From: Methylacidiphilum infernorum V4
Lineage (GTDB): Bacteria; Verrucomicrobiota; Verrucomicrobiia; Methylacidiphilales; Methylacidiphilaceae
NCBI RefSeq assembly: GCF_000019665.1
Contig: NC_010794.1
Span: 2,223,146 to 2,287,145, forward strand
DNA: 64,000 nt
Reading direction: 5' to 3'
Position 1 is the stretch's first letter, and every line of letters starts with the position of its first letter. A program made the position numbers and the translations under genes. Below the pieces are notes generated by a model. That model did not search any database, was not told the DNA's origin, and worked only from the letters and a program-made list of their open reading frames with translations. Shown in pieces: positions 1-8,643 of this stretch.

Positions 1-845
1 CAATAAAGAGGGGAAGTATGTAAATTTTCCCGGATTATGGCATGGGTCTTGGCATTCGTATAGGTAATGGCACAAGCCAATTGTTCCACGTGGAACATTC
101 CCTCTTTCCACCGATTCAGGGTATACATCCCTTCTTTATCCGTATCCAGATCACTTAAAGCAAAAGAAAAGTGGGGAGGGGGAGTGTCGCCTGGCTGCAT
201 CATACATTTGGAAAAATCTATTGTTTTGCCGTTGACCCGGGGTGGAGTTCCCGTTTTCAATCGCCCCACCTCAAAACCATATTTCCTTAAAACATCGGAA
301 AGGCTGCTTGAAGATTCTCCCATTCTTCCCCCCGTCTTCTTGTTCCTCCCGACATGGAGCAATCCCCTTAAAAAGGTTCCCGTGGTCACGATTACCGCCG
401 AAGCATGGATAACGATCCCCAGTTCGGTGATAATTCCCTTGATCTTGTCTTCTTTAACGATAAGATCGGAGACGGAAGCCTGAAACAAATCCAGGTTAGA
501 AGTCCTTTCGCATACCGCCTTAAGTCGAAACTGGTAGGCCTTTTTATCGCACTGGGCTCGGGGGGCCTGAACGCTGTAACCTTTCTTGAGATTCAGCATT
601 CGAAATTGAATCCCCGTCAAATCCGTATTAATCCCCATCTCCCCCCCTAATGCGTCGATCTCCCTGACGAGATGTCCTTTGCCTATGCCTCCAATAGAAG
701 GGTTACAGGACATCTGGCCGATGGTATCGAGGTTCATTGTCAATAGAAGAGTCTGACAGCCCATCCGGGCGCAAGCCAAAGCCGCTTCTACGCCCGCATG
801 ACCTCCACCAACAACAATGACATCGTACTTCTTAGGATATTCCAT
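1..845 (-). CDS. mnmG: MnmG (GidA), tRNA uridine-5-carboxymethylaminomethyl modification enzyme, 5' part only
   Basis: The frame is open from the ATG at 845 to the left window edge and covers about 281 of the roughly 620 codons usual for the family. The FAD-binding Rossmann motif VGGGHAG lies near residue 10, followed by the family-typical CNPSIGGIGKGHLVREIDALGG and later KTGTPPR and ITYTNAKTH. MnmG works with MnmE to install the (carboxymethyl)aminomethyl group on U34 of certain tRNAs. In many bacteria the gene lies next to the replication origin with mnmE, rsmG and parAB. Here it diverges from dnaB and carries a parS-like palindrome inside its coding sequence (82-97) and another 25 bp upstream of its start (870-885). 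The 3' part lies outside the window. Confidence 0.95.
   Translation of the reverse strand, partial: MEYPKKYDVIVVGGGHAGVEAALACARMGCQTLLLTMNLDTIGQMSCNPSIGGIGKGHLVREIDALGGEMGINTDLTGIQFRMLNLKKGYSVQAPRAQCDKKAYQFRLKAVCERTSNLDLFQASVSDLIVKEDKIKGIITELGIVIHASAVIVTTGTFLRGLLHVGRNKKTGGRMGESSSSLSDVLRKYGFEVGRLKTGTPPRVNGKTIDFSKCMMQPGDTPPPHFSFALSDLDTDKEGMYTLNRWKEGMFHVEQLACAITYTNAKTHAIIRENLHTSPLY
82..97. promoter_or_regulatory. parS: parS-like centromere site inside mnmG
   Basis: The sequence TGTTCCACGTGGAACA is a perfect 16-bp palindrome. It differs from the classical chromosomal parS (TGTTTCACGTGAAACA) only in two symmetric positions, a variation known from other bacterial parS sites. On the mnmG strand it encodes Met-Phe-His-Val-Glu-Gln, so the site is embedded in codons. 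ParB binding is inferred from sequence only. Confidence 0.8.
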
Positions 846-869
846 GGTTAAAAACAACCGCTGAAAAAA

Positions 870-885
870 TGTTCCACGTGGAACA
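870..885. promoter_or_regulatory. parS: parS-like centromere site in the mnmG-dnaB intergenic region
   Basis: This is an identical copy of the 16-bp palindrome TGTTCCACGTGGAACA, 788 bp from the first. It lies in the 5' flank of mnmG and is bordered by A/T runs. Two identical palindromes this close together, next to mnmG, fit an origin-proximal ParB loading region. ParB bound here could also affect mnmG transcription, but that is inference. Confidence 0.82.
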
Positions 886-1132
886 TTTTTTAAAGCTATT
901 CCCTGGTTAAAACATATCCATTAACCTTTAATTCCCCTTATTCTTTATAACAAAAAGTTGGGCTGATCCTCTGCCTAGAAAACAAACATGAACTATATTC
1001 CCTACAGGGTCAAAAATCCATTTGTATCCTTATTTCATTTATAAACAATAACTTACTTTTCTTTCCCTGGGAAAATATTCTTGTCATAGGATTATGTTCA
1101 CCTAGACTTATCTAGTTCAGCGTCTAATTAAT

Positions 1133-2551
1133 ATGGGCAAAAACATGAAAAGAAAAGGGGAGGATTTAAACAAGGATGCGATCCTTTCTCTTTTCAGTAA
1201 TGAAGCTGAAAAGGCTATACTCGGACTGGCTCTTACAAACCCTGAACTCGTTTTCGATCGAATAAGGGAACGAATCGCCGCGGATGATTTTTATGTTCCT
1301 TCTCACCGCTTGCTTTTTGAGGTGTTATGCGATATGCATTCAAAAAGCATCCCTATTGATCTTACCACCGTTCACCAATACCTGATCGATCATCATCTTG
1401 AAGAAAAAATGGGAGGAGCCGTTCTTCTTGCCGACCTGGTTGCTTCGTTTGCCACCCACCTTAACCTTGAATCCTACATTAAGATCCTCAAAGATAAAAG
1501 CGTTTTACGCAAACTCCATCAAGTGGCGCTGAATATCGTGCAGAGTATTTATGAGAATTCTCACTCCGTCATCCAGGTCCTCGATCAGGCTGAAAAAGAA
1601 ATTTTTGAAATCACCGATCTCACTATCACCCGATCAACAGTCAAAGCTTCCATAGAAATCGAAAAAGCGATCGAGCTGATCGATTGTTTCCATAAAAGAA
1701 AAGGCAGGTTATTTGGAATTCCCACCGGCTTTTACCACTTGGACCAGATCACCACCGGATGGCAGAATGGGGACATGATCGTTTTGGCGGCAAGGCCGGG
1801 AGTGGGGAAAACCGCCCTAGGACTGACATTCGCCTGCAGGGCATTGAAAGAAAGGTATGACCAGGAGAAAGATCTCTGGATCAAACCGGGATATGCCGTG
1901 GGATTTTTTAGCTTGGAAATGACCGCCGTACAGATCATGTTAAGGCTCTTAGCTTCCATAGGGAGTGAAAGCCTGCAGAAAATTCGTCGGGGTGAGCTTG
2001 AACCGGCAAGCTTGGAAAAACTCAAGATGCTTGCGGATGATGCCAAGGAATGGCCATTTTATATTGATGATTCGAGCGACTTAACGATTCACCAGCTGCG
2101 GGCAAAAGCCAGGAGAATGAAAAACCAGTTCGGGGTCGATTTGATCATTATCGATTATCTGCAACTTTTACATTCCGATTCCGAGCAAGCAAGAGAAAAC
2201 AGACAGGTAGAAATTTCCGAAATTTCACGGGGGATCAAGGCATTGGCCAAAGAATTAAACATCCCAATAATCGTTTTAGCCCAATTAAATAGAAGAATGG
2301 AGGAGGGGAAAAGCGAGCCGGCCTTGCACCACTTGAGGGAATCGGGCGCCATAGAACAGGATGCCGATGTCGTCCTTCTTCTCCACAGGTTGGAAAATGA
2401 TCCAGAGACAGATCACTCAAAGATTCCTTACATCATCCATGTCGCTAAACAAAGAAATGGTCCTACCGACAAAATCGAGATTTTCTTCAATGCTCCCTAT
2501 ACCCGTTTCGAAGATCCCTTAAAACACGAAACAGACTATTCCTCCTTCTAA
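1133..2551 (+). CDS. dnaB: Replicative DNA helicase DnaB
   Basis: The 472-aa product is normal length for DnaB. An N-terminal primase-interacting domain (about residues 15-120) begins with the family-typical NEAEKAILG. A RecA-like helicase domain follows, with Walker A RPGVGKTA near residue 222, Walker B LIIIDYLQLL near 336, and the late LRESGAIEQDADVV segment near 403. It unwinds DNA ahead of the replication fork as a hexamer. No intein interrupts it. The ATG at 1133 was taken as the start; an ATG four codons later is equally possible, because neither has a clear Shine-Dalgarno sequence. It diverges from mnmG, and a gene-poor region follows it. Confidence 0.96.
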   Translation: MGKNMKRKGEDLNKDAILSLFSNEAEKAILGLALTNPELVFDRIRERIAADDFYVPSHRLLFEVLCDMHSKSIPIDLTTVHQYLIDHHLEEKMGGAVLLADLVASFATHLNLESYIKILKDKSVLRKLHQVALNIVQSIYENSHSVIQVLDQAEKEIFEITDLTITRSTVKASIEIEKAIELIDCFHKRKGRLFGIPTGFYHLDQITTGWQNGDMIVLAARPGVGKTALGLTFACRALKERYDQEKDLWIKPGYAVGFFSLEMTAVQIMLRLLASIGSESLQKIRRGELEPASLEKLKMLADDAKEWPFYIDDSSDLTIHQLRAKARRMKNQFGVDLIIIDYLQLLHSDSEQARENRQVEISEISRGIKALAKELNIPIIVLAQLNRRMEEGKSEPALHHLRESGAIEQDADVVLLLHRLENDPETDHSKIPYIIHVAKQRNGPTDKIEIFFNAPYTRFEDPLKHETDYSSF

Positions 2552-2586
2552 GCAATGGTGGTATAGCTCAAAGAAGTAAAACTGGC

Positions 2587-2787
2587 TTTGAACAGTTGAT
2601 TTTTGAGTTGATCTTTTTTTATCTTATCTCCTATTGGCCTCCCTAAACGGCCCTACGGCAAGTTCCTTCCGGAAGGCAGGCCTGCGGGAGAGGAAGGCTC
2701 CGGCCAGGGGTGCACGCGCCGGCTGCACCCGCCTCAATGAAGCAGGAACTGGGCTTTGTTCCTGTTTGAGCAGCAATGAGCCAGTCT
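2587..2787 (+). mobile_element. Short degenerate TnpB-tail element, copy 1
   Basis: One frame reads ...GRQACGRGRLRPG... and ends PASMKQELGFVPV-stop (TGA 2767-2769). This is the characteristic C-terminal tail of IS605/IS607-type TnpB (OrfB) proteins. Nothing of the RuvC core or zinc finger is present. A 15-bp sequence (TTTGAACAGTTGATT, 2587-2601) opens the element and recurs exactly at 30230-30244, where a homologous tail follows after a similar distance. The shared architecture suggests a short non-autonomous derivative rather than random decay. Assignment to the IS605 or IS607 family specifically is uncertain. Confidence 0.6.
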
Positions 2788-2943
2788 GACGTAGCGACGC
2801 AACAAGGATGAAGCCTTTTTGACAGCCGTTTTTCTTAGCCCTTGAGGGGGAACCGCTCATGGCCTCTGATTGGAGGGAATTCTTAGAGCCGGCCAACTCC
2901 TTGCTTTGCACCCAGCACTTTTCCTTGAGCAACGAGGCGGCTG

Positions 2944-3132
2944 TATAATGGTGATGAGGGAAAGGGCGATGAGCACAGAACGGTTGGCAACCCCAACAGC
3001 CCAACCCGTGGCAAGCCCCTAGCAAGCCATTGTAGAGCTTCATCCTCAATAGTTCTCAGCCGTAGCCCAAAAAGACACACCGGGCCGATACGAATGGGCT
3101 CGGCAAGACCCTTCGGGGCGGGAAGAAAACGG
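2944..3132. repeat. Diverged 189-bp repeat, copy A
   Basis: This segment aligns almost without gaps to 49796-49984. Roughly three quarters of the first 110 positions match by hand alignment, including the exact blocks GAGCACAGAACGG and CCCCTAGCAAGC, and identity drops further on. Both copies start at TATAAT and later share GATACGAATGGG. One frame reads similarly in both (GKG.EHRT.G..N.PTR.KPLAS), but the differences are not concentrated at third codon positions. It may be another part of the transposon whose tail lies at 2587-2787, or a non-coding element. Confidence 0.55.
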
Positions 3133-3402
3133 AACACATACCAGCATATGCTGTTGATAAAAGAAAAAGAATCGATAGACCTTGGGGAAGGATAACCTTC
3201 CTTTCGTTTGGACCTTGCCGATTAAAGGGAAATTCCAGGGAGCTTTGAGTATCATCCCCCTACCTCGCAAAACGAATTAGGGGAGCATTTGAAGGGCTTT
3301 CACAGCCTCAAGTTTAGGGATCTTGTATCGCGTTCAGGGTTAAAGAAAATTCTACCCGAAAGAGGAGAGAAGGCTCTATCCTACTGAAACGATTGTTCGC
3401 GG
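3133..3402. other. Gene-free stretch between repeat copy A and thiG
   Basis: Together with the two preceding repeat features this completes an 850-bp interval without a credible gene. The open frames here are short, overlap one another on both strands and show no recognisable domain. I see no terminator hairpin with a T run and no RNA gene. Confidence 0.5.
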
Positions 3403-4194
3403 TTAGAAAAAAGATTCCAGGGGGCTCGTCGCCACGGCAAACTTGGACACTTCATCCGTACCCGATTCGTAAGCCATGCGGCCCGCTTCCACGGCCATCT
3501 TAAAGGCTCTAGCCATCCGGCAGGGATCGCTTGCAATAGCGATGGCCGTATTGATAAGCACCCCATCAGCGCCCATCTCCATGGCCAAGGCGGCGTGGGA
3601 AGGTTTACCAATACCTGCGTCCACAATTACGGGCACGGTGGCCTGTTCAATGATAATCTCGATCTGGGCCTTGGTTTCCAAGCCTCTCATGGAGCCGATG
3701 GGCGAACCCAGGGGCATTACCGCTGCAGCACCTTCCTCTTCAAGCCGTTTGGCGAGCACCGGATCGGCATTGATATAGGGCAGGACGATAAAATCTTCTT
3801 TTACCAGCATCTGAGTGGCTTTAAGGGTCTCAATGGGGTCGGGAAGCAAATACCGAGGGTCAGGATGGATTTCTAGCTTGATCCACTTGGGCAATCCCCC
3901 ATGAGCAGCTATTTTTGCGATCCGCACCGCCTCTTCGGCATTCATGGCCCCACTCGTATTGATAACCAAAAGGTATTTTTCGGTATCAATATAAGAAAGA
4001 ATATCTTCTTGCCTTTTATTTTCCCCAATCTCCACCCTTCTCAAGGAGACGGTGACGATTTGACTTCCACTGGCCTCAAGAGCCTGAGCCATTTGCAGGT
4101 AAGAACCAAATTTGCCCGTCCCCACAAGCAGCCGAGACCGAAAGCTCTTGCCCGCTATGACAAAGCTCTTCGTTTTAATCGGGTTTTCTTCCAT
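3403..4194 (-). CDS. thiG: Thiazole synthase ThiG
   Basis: ThiG forms the thiazole phosphate of thiamine from deoxyxylulose phosphate, dehydroglycine and the ThiS thiocarboxylate. The 263-aa product has the family-typical RLLVGTGKF (21-29), the Schiff-base lysine in WIKLE (Lys106), the phosphate-binding loop MPLGSPIGS near 160, and [20 protein letters not shown] near 192. It lies 58 bp downstream of mqnD on the same strand and is probably co-transcribed with it. The sulfur carrier gene thiS is not adjacent, and I found no TPP riboswitch in the short leader. Confidence 0.95.
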   Translation of the reverse strand: MEENPIKTKSFVIAGKSFRSRLLVGTGKFGSYLQMAQALEASGSQIVTVSLRRVEIGENKRQEDILSYIDTEKYLLVINTSGAMNAEEAVRIAKIAAHGGLPKWIKLEIHPDPRYLLPDPIETLKATQMLVKEDFIVLPYINADPVLAKRLEEEGAAAVMPLGSPIGSMRGLETKAQIEIIIEQATVPVIVDAGIGKPSHAALAMEMGADGVLINTAIAIASDPCRMARAFKMAVEAGRMAYESGTDEVSKFAVATSPLESFF

Positions 4195-4252
4195 AGCTTA
4201 ATATGACCTAAAAAGACCGGCCAAGAAAATGCAAAGCGGCCGGGATTTTTTC

Positions 4253-5101
4253 CTACTCCACAAATTCCACCGTTATTCCCTTATCCACCATTCCCAGGGC
4301 TTTTGCTTGAGCAATAAACTCCTCAATAGCTTGCTTGCCTTCCACTCCATAATCCAATGTCCTTGCATTGACATACATCCCCACGAATTCATCAATCAAG
4401 GGCCATTCGACTCCTCGACTGTATTTTCGTGCATAAGCCAGGGCTTCTACCCGGTTTTCCAAGGCCCACTCAATGCTTCGCTTCACAAGAGATTGAAGCT
4501 CTCTACACTTATCCCTGCCAAGGGACCGTCGCAAGGCATTTCCTCCCAAAGGCAAGGGGAGGCCCGTTTTTTCTCTCCACCACCTGCCTAAGTCTTCGCA
4601 CAAAACAAGTCCGTGTTTTACGTAGGAAATTTGTCCTTCATGAATAATCAACCCAATATCGGCATATCCTTTTTCCACGGCCAAAAAAACCTGGTCAAAG
4701 GGACAAACAAAAAGGTCCAGCTCTTCGGCCCTTTTTCCAAAGTATAAGCATAAGCCAAGCAATGCGCTTGTATGGAGACCCGGGACGGCTATTTTCTTTT
4801 GAACCATCTCTTTTTTTTCAAATTTTTGCTTGGCCACCAGCCTTGGTCCATAACCTTCACCCATGCTTGCCCCACAATTCATAAGCAGGTAGCGGTCAGC
4901 CACCCTGCAATAGGCATGGATGGACAAAGCGGTTAAATCGAGTTTTTCCTGCAATGCAAGATTGTTCAATGTTTCAATATCGGTGATGGTTTCCTTAAAA
5001 ACGTAGTTGGCAAGGGGTATTTTTTTTTGGGAAAGGGCATAAAACATAAAGGCATCATCGGCATCGGGAGAATGACCCAGCGTTATCACATCACAGTTCA
5101 T
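4253..5101 (-). CDS. mqnD: 1,4-dihydroxy-6-naphthoate synthase, MqnD (futalosine pathway)
   Basis: The 282-aa product begins MNCDVITLGHSPDADDAFMF; the GHSPDADDAF motif is typical of MqnD and related periplasmic-binding-protein-fold enzymes of futalosine-dependent menaquinone synthesis. MqnD converts cyclic de-hypoxanthine futalosine to 1,4-dihydroxy-6-naphthoate. The ATG at 5101 places this motif at the usual distance from the N-terminus; an in-frame GTG at 5116 would add five residues. The presence of MqnD implies menaquinone made by the futalosine route rather than by the MenFDHCEB enzymes. Distinguishing MqnD from MqnA relies on the SPDADD motif. Confidence 0.85.
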   Translation of the reverse strand: MNCDVITLGHSPDADDAFMFYALSQKKIPLANYVFKETITDIETLNNLALQEKLDLTALSIHAYCRVADRYLLMNCGASMGEGYGPRLVAKQKFEKKEMVQKKIAVPGLHTSALLGLCLYFGKRAEELDLFVCPFDQVFLAVEKGYADIGLIIHEGQISYVKHGLVLCEDLGRWWREKTGLPLPLGGNALRRSLGRDKCRELQSLVKRSIEWALENRVEALAYARKYSRGVEWPLIDEFVGMYVNARTLDYGVEGKQAIEEFIAQAKALGMVDKGITVEFVE

Positions 5102-5160
5102 AGTCGATTTTAGCACTATTCAAACTTGCTTCAACAGATAAAAAGGAGATAAAATGAGAC

Positions 5161-6105
5161 ATGGATTTAAAAACGGCCGTATTTTGTAGTGAAAAATTCG
5201 CCCAGCATCGTCCCCCCTCGGGTCATCCCGAATCCCCGGCGCGCATCACCCAACTGCTTCCCAAATTAAGAGAAGATTTTCTCCATTCAGTTCTCTGGAT
5301 AGAACCTACGGCTGCTCCTGAACAGTGGATTCAAAGGGTTCACACCCCCCAGTACATAGAAAGGGTAAGAAAAACCCAGAAGGGTCCCATGGTCTTGCTC
5401 GATGGGGGAGATACCTTTGCTTACGGTCCTTCTTACGAAGTTGCCCTCCTTGCCGTGGGAGCAGCATTAAATGCGGTAGATAAAGTGATGTCCAAGGAAA
5501 TAAAAAATGCTTTCTGTTTTGTCCGTCCTCCTGGACATCATGCTTTGGCTAACGCGGCAATGGGTTTTTGCCTGTTTAACACGGTGGCCATAGCCGCTAG
5601 GTACGCCTTGGAAAAACATGGATTGAAAAAGGTTTTTATCCTTGATTGGGATGTCCATCACGGCAATGGAACCCAGGATATTTTTTATGAAGACCCTCAA
5701 GTGTTTTATGCCAGTCTCCATCAATTTCCCCATTATCCCGGCACGGGGAAATCAACCGAAATAGGCAAAAACGAAGGCTTGGGGTACACCCTGAATTTGT
5801 GCATGCCCAGGGGAGCATCGGATAGCCACTACGAAAAGGCTTTTGATGAAAAGATTATTCCGGCAATAGAGAGTTTTAAACCTGATATGATCTTGATTTC
5901 CGCAGGTTTTGATGCCCACAAGGACGATCCTTTGGGAGAAATTTATCTTACTGAACAGGGTTTTGAAAAGATGACCCGGCTGATCAAGGAGGCGGCGGAA
6001 CGCCATTGTCAAGGCAGAATGATTTCTGTTTTGGAAGGGGGTTATAACATAGAAAGTCTTTATAAGTCCATTAAAAGCCATCTCCAAGCTCTTCTAGCGG
6101 ACTAG
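5161..6105 (+). CDS. Histone deacetylase family protein (AcuC/acetylpolyamine amidohydrolase type)
   Basis: This zinc-dependent deacetylase-fold protein has 314 aa. The active-site elements are intact: the His pair in RPPGHHA (His126-His127), zinc ligands Asp164 and His166 in DWDVHHGNG, the third ligand Asp251 in SAGFDAHKDD, and the transition-state tyrosine in LEGGY near residue 304. Bacterial members remove acetyl groups from proteins such as acetyl-CoA synthetase, or from polyamines or other small molecules; the substrate cannot be read from the sequence. An AGGAG lies at 5144-5148. The gene stands alone and diverges from mqnD. Confidence 0.9.
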   Translation: MDLKTAVFCSEKFAQHRPPSGHPESPARITQLLPKLREDFLHSVLWIEPTAAPEQWIQRVHTPQYIERVRKTQKGPMVLLDGGDTFAYGPSYEVALLAVGAALNAVDKVMSKEIKNAFCFVRPPGHHALANAAMGFCLFNTVAIAARYALEKHGLKKVFILDWDVHHGNGTQDIFYEDPQVFYASLHQFPHYPGTGKSTEIGKNEGLGYTLNLCMPRGASDSHYEKAFDEKIIPAIESFKPDMILISAGFDAHKDDPLGEIYLTEQGFEKMTRLIKEAAERHCQGRMISVLEGGYNIESLYKSIKSHLQALLAD

Positions 6106-6252
6106 CTGTTTGAAAGGCTAAATTTTTTAATGAAGCGTTGGAGACAAAAGCGGTAGGGGGAAGACCTTGGCGATCGATTAGGTCCTGCAATTAAGACTTT
6201 ATGATTTTTCTAGCCCATTTTAGCCTTGATCGAACCCAATCATGACCCATGG

Positions 6253-6810
6253 TTAGGGATTATCGGGAAACGGTGCGTTGTCTTCATTTTTAATGGTTGA
6301 AGAATCCCTTTTAGGATTTTCATCCTTCAGGCTTTCCAGGTAAAGAGCAATGGCCAAGGCATCCTTGTGACTCATCCGGTAAGGAGGCATGGGCAACTTG
6401 GAATATCCTCCACCGGGGAGCATCCCCGTCTCCAGGTATTGAACCATGTCGGCCTCTTTCCAACCTTCGGGTAATCCAACAAGGGGACCAGCATAACTTG
6501 CCCAGTTGTTGACAGAAAGTTTACTTACCCAGGGTAAAGAGGCTCCTTGAAGCCATTTATCCATGATCAACCCATTTTCATCCCTTGGAGTATGACATTC
6601 CGCACAGAGAGCCACGGCTTCGACCAGGTATTTGCCATGTTGAATCATTTCTCCCATCTTGGAATTAGCGTGCCGCCTGGGAGAAGGGGGAGCGGGGGGC
6701 AAAGCTTCCTCTTTGGCCAGGGGAAGAATGTCGAGCCCTTCTTCAACGCCCCACGATGAACCGAGCAGAAAAAAACAAAATAATAGAACCGTGTAAAAAA
6801 AGTCTTTCAC
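6253..6810 (-). CDS. Exported monohaem cytochrome c
   Basis: The 185-aa product has an N-terminal signal peptide (FFYTVLLFCFFLLGSSWG, about residues 4-21), a proline-rich linker (38-45), and one haem-binding motif CAECH at 69-73. A downstream methionine in the LPMPPYRMSHKDALAIALYL region is a plausible sixth ligand. That C-terminal pattern is common in class I cytochromes c and in the cytochrome subunits of periplasmic dehydrogenases. It probably carries electrons in the periplasm; the partner is unknown. It lies 89 bp downstream of thrB on the same strand and may have its own promoter. Confidence 0.85.
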   Translation of the reverse strand: MKDFFYTVLLFCFFLLGSSWGVEEGLDILPLAKEEALPPAPPSPRRHANSKMGEMIQHGKYLVEAVALCAECHTPRDENGLIMDKWLQGASLPWVSKLSVNNWASYAGPLVGLPEGWKEADMVQYLETGMLPGGGYSKLPMPPYRMSHKDALAIALYLESLKDENPKRDSSTIKNEDNAPFPDNP

Positions 6811-6899
6811 CCGTCGTAGATCAACTCCTTTTTTTGCTTTTCTTGGGTGAAAAAAACAAGTTTTTTTCTTTAAAGATACAAGGAGAACGAAAGAAGACT

Positions 6900-7787
6900 T
6901 TAACGATAAGAAAGACGAAGCCCGATATTATCCGGTTTTAAAACGAGCAGTTCTCCTGAAAGGGATCTCCTTGAAGATTCACTTTTTAAAGCTTGGACAA
7001 CCGCCGTTGGATCTTCATAGGCGATGGCCATCAGGGTAGAACCTGACCCGCTTAAATAAAACCCCAGGGCTCCAGCCTCCAAGGCAGCCCTCTTTAGCTC
7101 TGCCCAATAGGGAATGGAAGCCAGCCTATAGGGTTCATGAAAATAATCTACAAATAATCCAGCAAGATCCTTGTACCTTTTTTCGAAAAAGCATACCGCT
7201 ATCATCGAGGCTCTTTGGAGATTTTGGACCGCTTCCTTTAACTTGATTTCAGGAGGTAAAATTTTCCGGGACAGCTCGGTAGATATTTCTACTTGGGGTA
7301 CAAAAGCGACGAAAAAAAGCTTGGAGTCTATCCTGGTTCGCAAAACTTTTTTAGGTCCACAAAGAATAAAACCCCCGAGAAATGCGGGTGTGACGTTATC
7401 GGGATGGCCCTCAAGCTCAATAGCACACTCAAGCATCTCTTCTTTGCTGAGCGGAAAGCCAGCCAAGGCATTCAAACCGGCAAGAAATCCCAACCGAACC
7501 GTGGCACTGCTTCCTAGCCCACGGGCTTGAGGAATCTGGGAATGCAGGGACCATTTAAAAAAGGGAAGGGAAGCCCCCGTTTTTTTTTCAAACCCCTTAA
7601 GGGTTTCGACAACCATGGCGGGAGAATCAGACCAGGGAGGAGCTTGTTGTTGGGTTCTCTCAAGAACGATCACGTTGTAGAGGCTAAGGGCAGCCCCAAA
7701 AGTATCGAAGCCCGGACCAAAGTTCGTCGTGGTTGCGGGAATCTTAACCCAGCACCGGCTTATTTTTTTTTGAGGCGATATCGACAT
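6900..7787 (-). CDS. thrB: Homoserine kinase ThrB (GHMP kinase)
   Basis: ThrB phosphorylates homoserine in threonine synthesis. The 295-aa product has the N-terminal substrate-binding signature PATTTNFGPGFDTFGAAL (17-34), the GHMP ATP-binding loop GLGSSAT at 90-96, and the C-terminal glycine-rich LSGSGSTLMA. Length is normal. It starts 6 bp after the rhomboid stop codon on the same strand, so the two are almost certainly co-transcribed, although no functional link is obvious. Confidence 0.92.
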   Translation of the reverse strand: MSISPQKKISRCWVKIPATTTNFGPGFDTFGAALSLYNVIVLERTQQQAPPWSDSPAMVVETLKGFEKKTGASLPFFKWSLHSQIPQARGLGSSATVRLGFLAGLNALAGFPLSKEEMLECAIELEGHPDNVTPAFLGGFILCGPKKVLRTRIDSKLFFVAFVPQVEISTELSRKILPPEIKLKEAVQNLQRASMIAVCFFEKRYKDLAGLFVDYFHEPYRLASIPYWAELKRAALEAGALGFYLSGSGSTLMAIAYEDPTAVVQALKSESSRRSLSGELLVLKPDNIGLRLSYR

Positions 7788-7793
7788 GAGCTG

Positions 7794-8516
7794 TTATCGA
7801 AGGCTTTGAGCCCGAGGGCAGGAGGATTGATAGGACCTCACGGGCCACAACTTCAAGTAGAGGTATCCAAAAATGGCTCCTGCTAAATGGGCGGTATGCG
7901 AAGAGCCCGTAGGTATATCAAAAACAACACAAAGGGCTTCAAAAATAACGAACACAAGGACAAGAACTTGAATGATGAGAAAAAAATTAGGATTAAAGAT
8001 AAACCGGTTTGAATCAATGTCCTGATTAAAAATGATGCTTCTTATCCAAATCTCTTGAAGGCAAAAGGCAAAGGCAAGAAGAAAAGAAAACACAACCCCA
8101 CTGGCTCCAATCAACCCATGCTCGTGCATAGGGCCTCCAAAAAAATACCATCCTAGTCCTCCGGAAATGGCTCCCCCCAAAAAAAGCAAGGCAAGTCTCA
8201 AATGTCCGAGAACTTTTTCCAACTGGTTCCCAAGAAAATAAATGACAATGGCATTGGTAAGCAGATGAGGAGGTTCCACCTCGTCGTGAAGAAAGGCATA
8301 AGTGAGGAACTCCCATAGTCGCCCATGGAGAACGCCATCCGTGGTGAGGGCAAAAAATGACCTAAACCACGTTGATCCAAAAACAAATAAAAAAGTAATC
8401 TGGATAAAATAAAAAATAAAAAGCAAAGTCGTCAGAGCTTGAGTTACCCAAGGCAATGTTTTTAAAAAATAGAGAGAAGAACTGTCCTTAACCAAAATCA
8501 TCTTATCTTTTTTCAT
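7794..8516 (-). CDS. Rhomboid family intramembrane serine protease
   Basis: The 240-aa polytopic membrane protein carries the rhomboid signature: HLLTN (His84...Asn88) in an early transmembrane helix, the nucleophile Ser139 in GASG, and the catalytic His210 in HTAHLAGAIFGYLY. About six hydrophobic segments are visible. It would cleave transmembrane substrates within the inner membrane; no substrate is suggested by context. It is translationally close to thrB downstream (6 bp). Confidence 0.88.
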   Translation of the reverse strand: MKKDKMILVKDSSSLYFLKTLPWVTQALTTLLFIFYFIQITFLFVFGSTWFRSFFALTTDGVLHGRLWEFLTYAFLHDEVEPPHLLTNAIVIYFLGNQLEKVLGHLRLALLFLGGAISGGLGWYFFGGPMHEHGLIGASGVVFSFLLAFAFCLQEIWIRSIIFNQDIDSNRFIFNPNFFLIIQVLVLVFVIFEALCVVFDIPTGSSHTAHLAGAIFGYLYLKLWPVRSYQSSCPRAQSLR

Positions 8517-8643
8517 TTTCCTTTTGAAAACCTACTTTGGATCCTCCGTGAACCTTCTAAAATAAAGAGTTATTTTTTAAGTTGGCCCTTTTTAGGGTAA
8601 AAATCAACCCAATTCCTTCCCTGTTTCTGGGATAAAAGGCCTC

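Noticed and set aside
886..1132. Possible oriC in the AT-rich mnmG-dnaB interval next to parS
   Set aside because: No cluster of DnaA boxes (TTATNCACA or close variants) is visible, and dnaA is not in the window; parS only suggests the origin is in the neighbourhood.
2624..3270. Several overlapping minus-strand frames of 74-141 codons
   Set aside because: They overlap one another in different frames, lie over the repeat and TnpB-tail sequence, and show no domain or plausible start region.
4195..4252. TPP riboswitch upstream of thiG
   Set aside because: The interval of 58 bp is too short and lacks the CTGAGA and related conserved blocks; thiG follows mqnD directly.
5154..5189. Tiny 11-codon upstream frame overlapping the deacetylase start
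   Set aside because: It is well spaced from the AGGAG but too short to judge; it may be coincidental and is not supported by any other signal.
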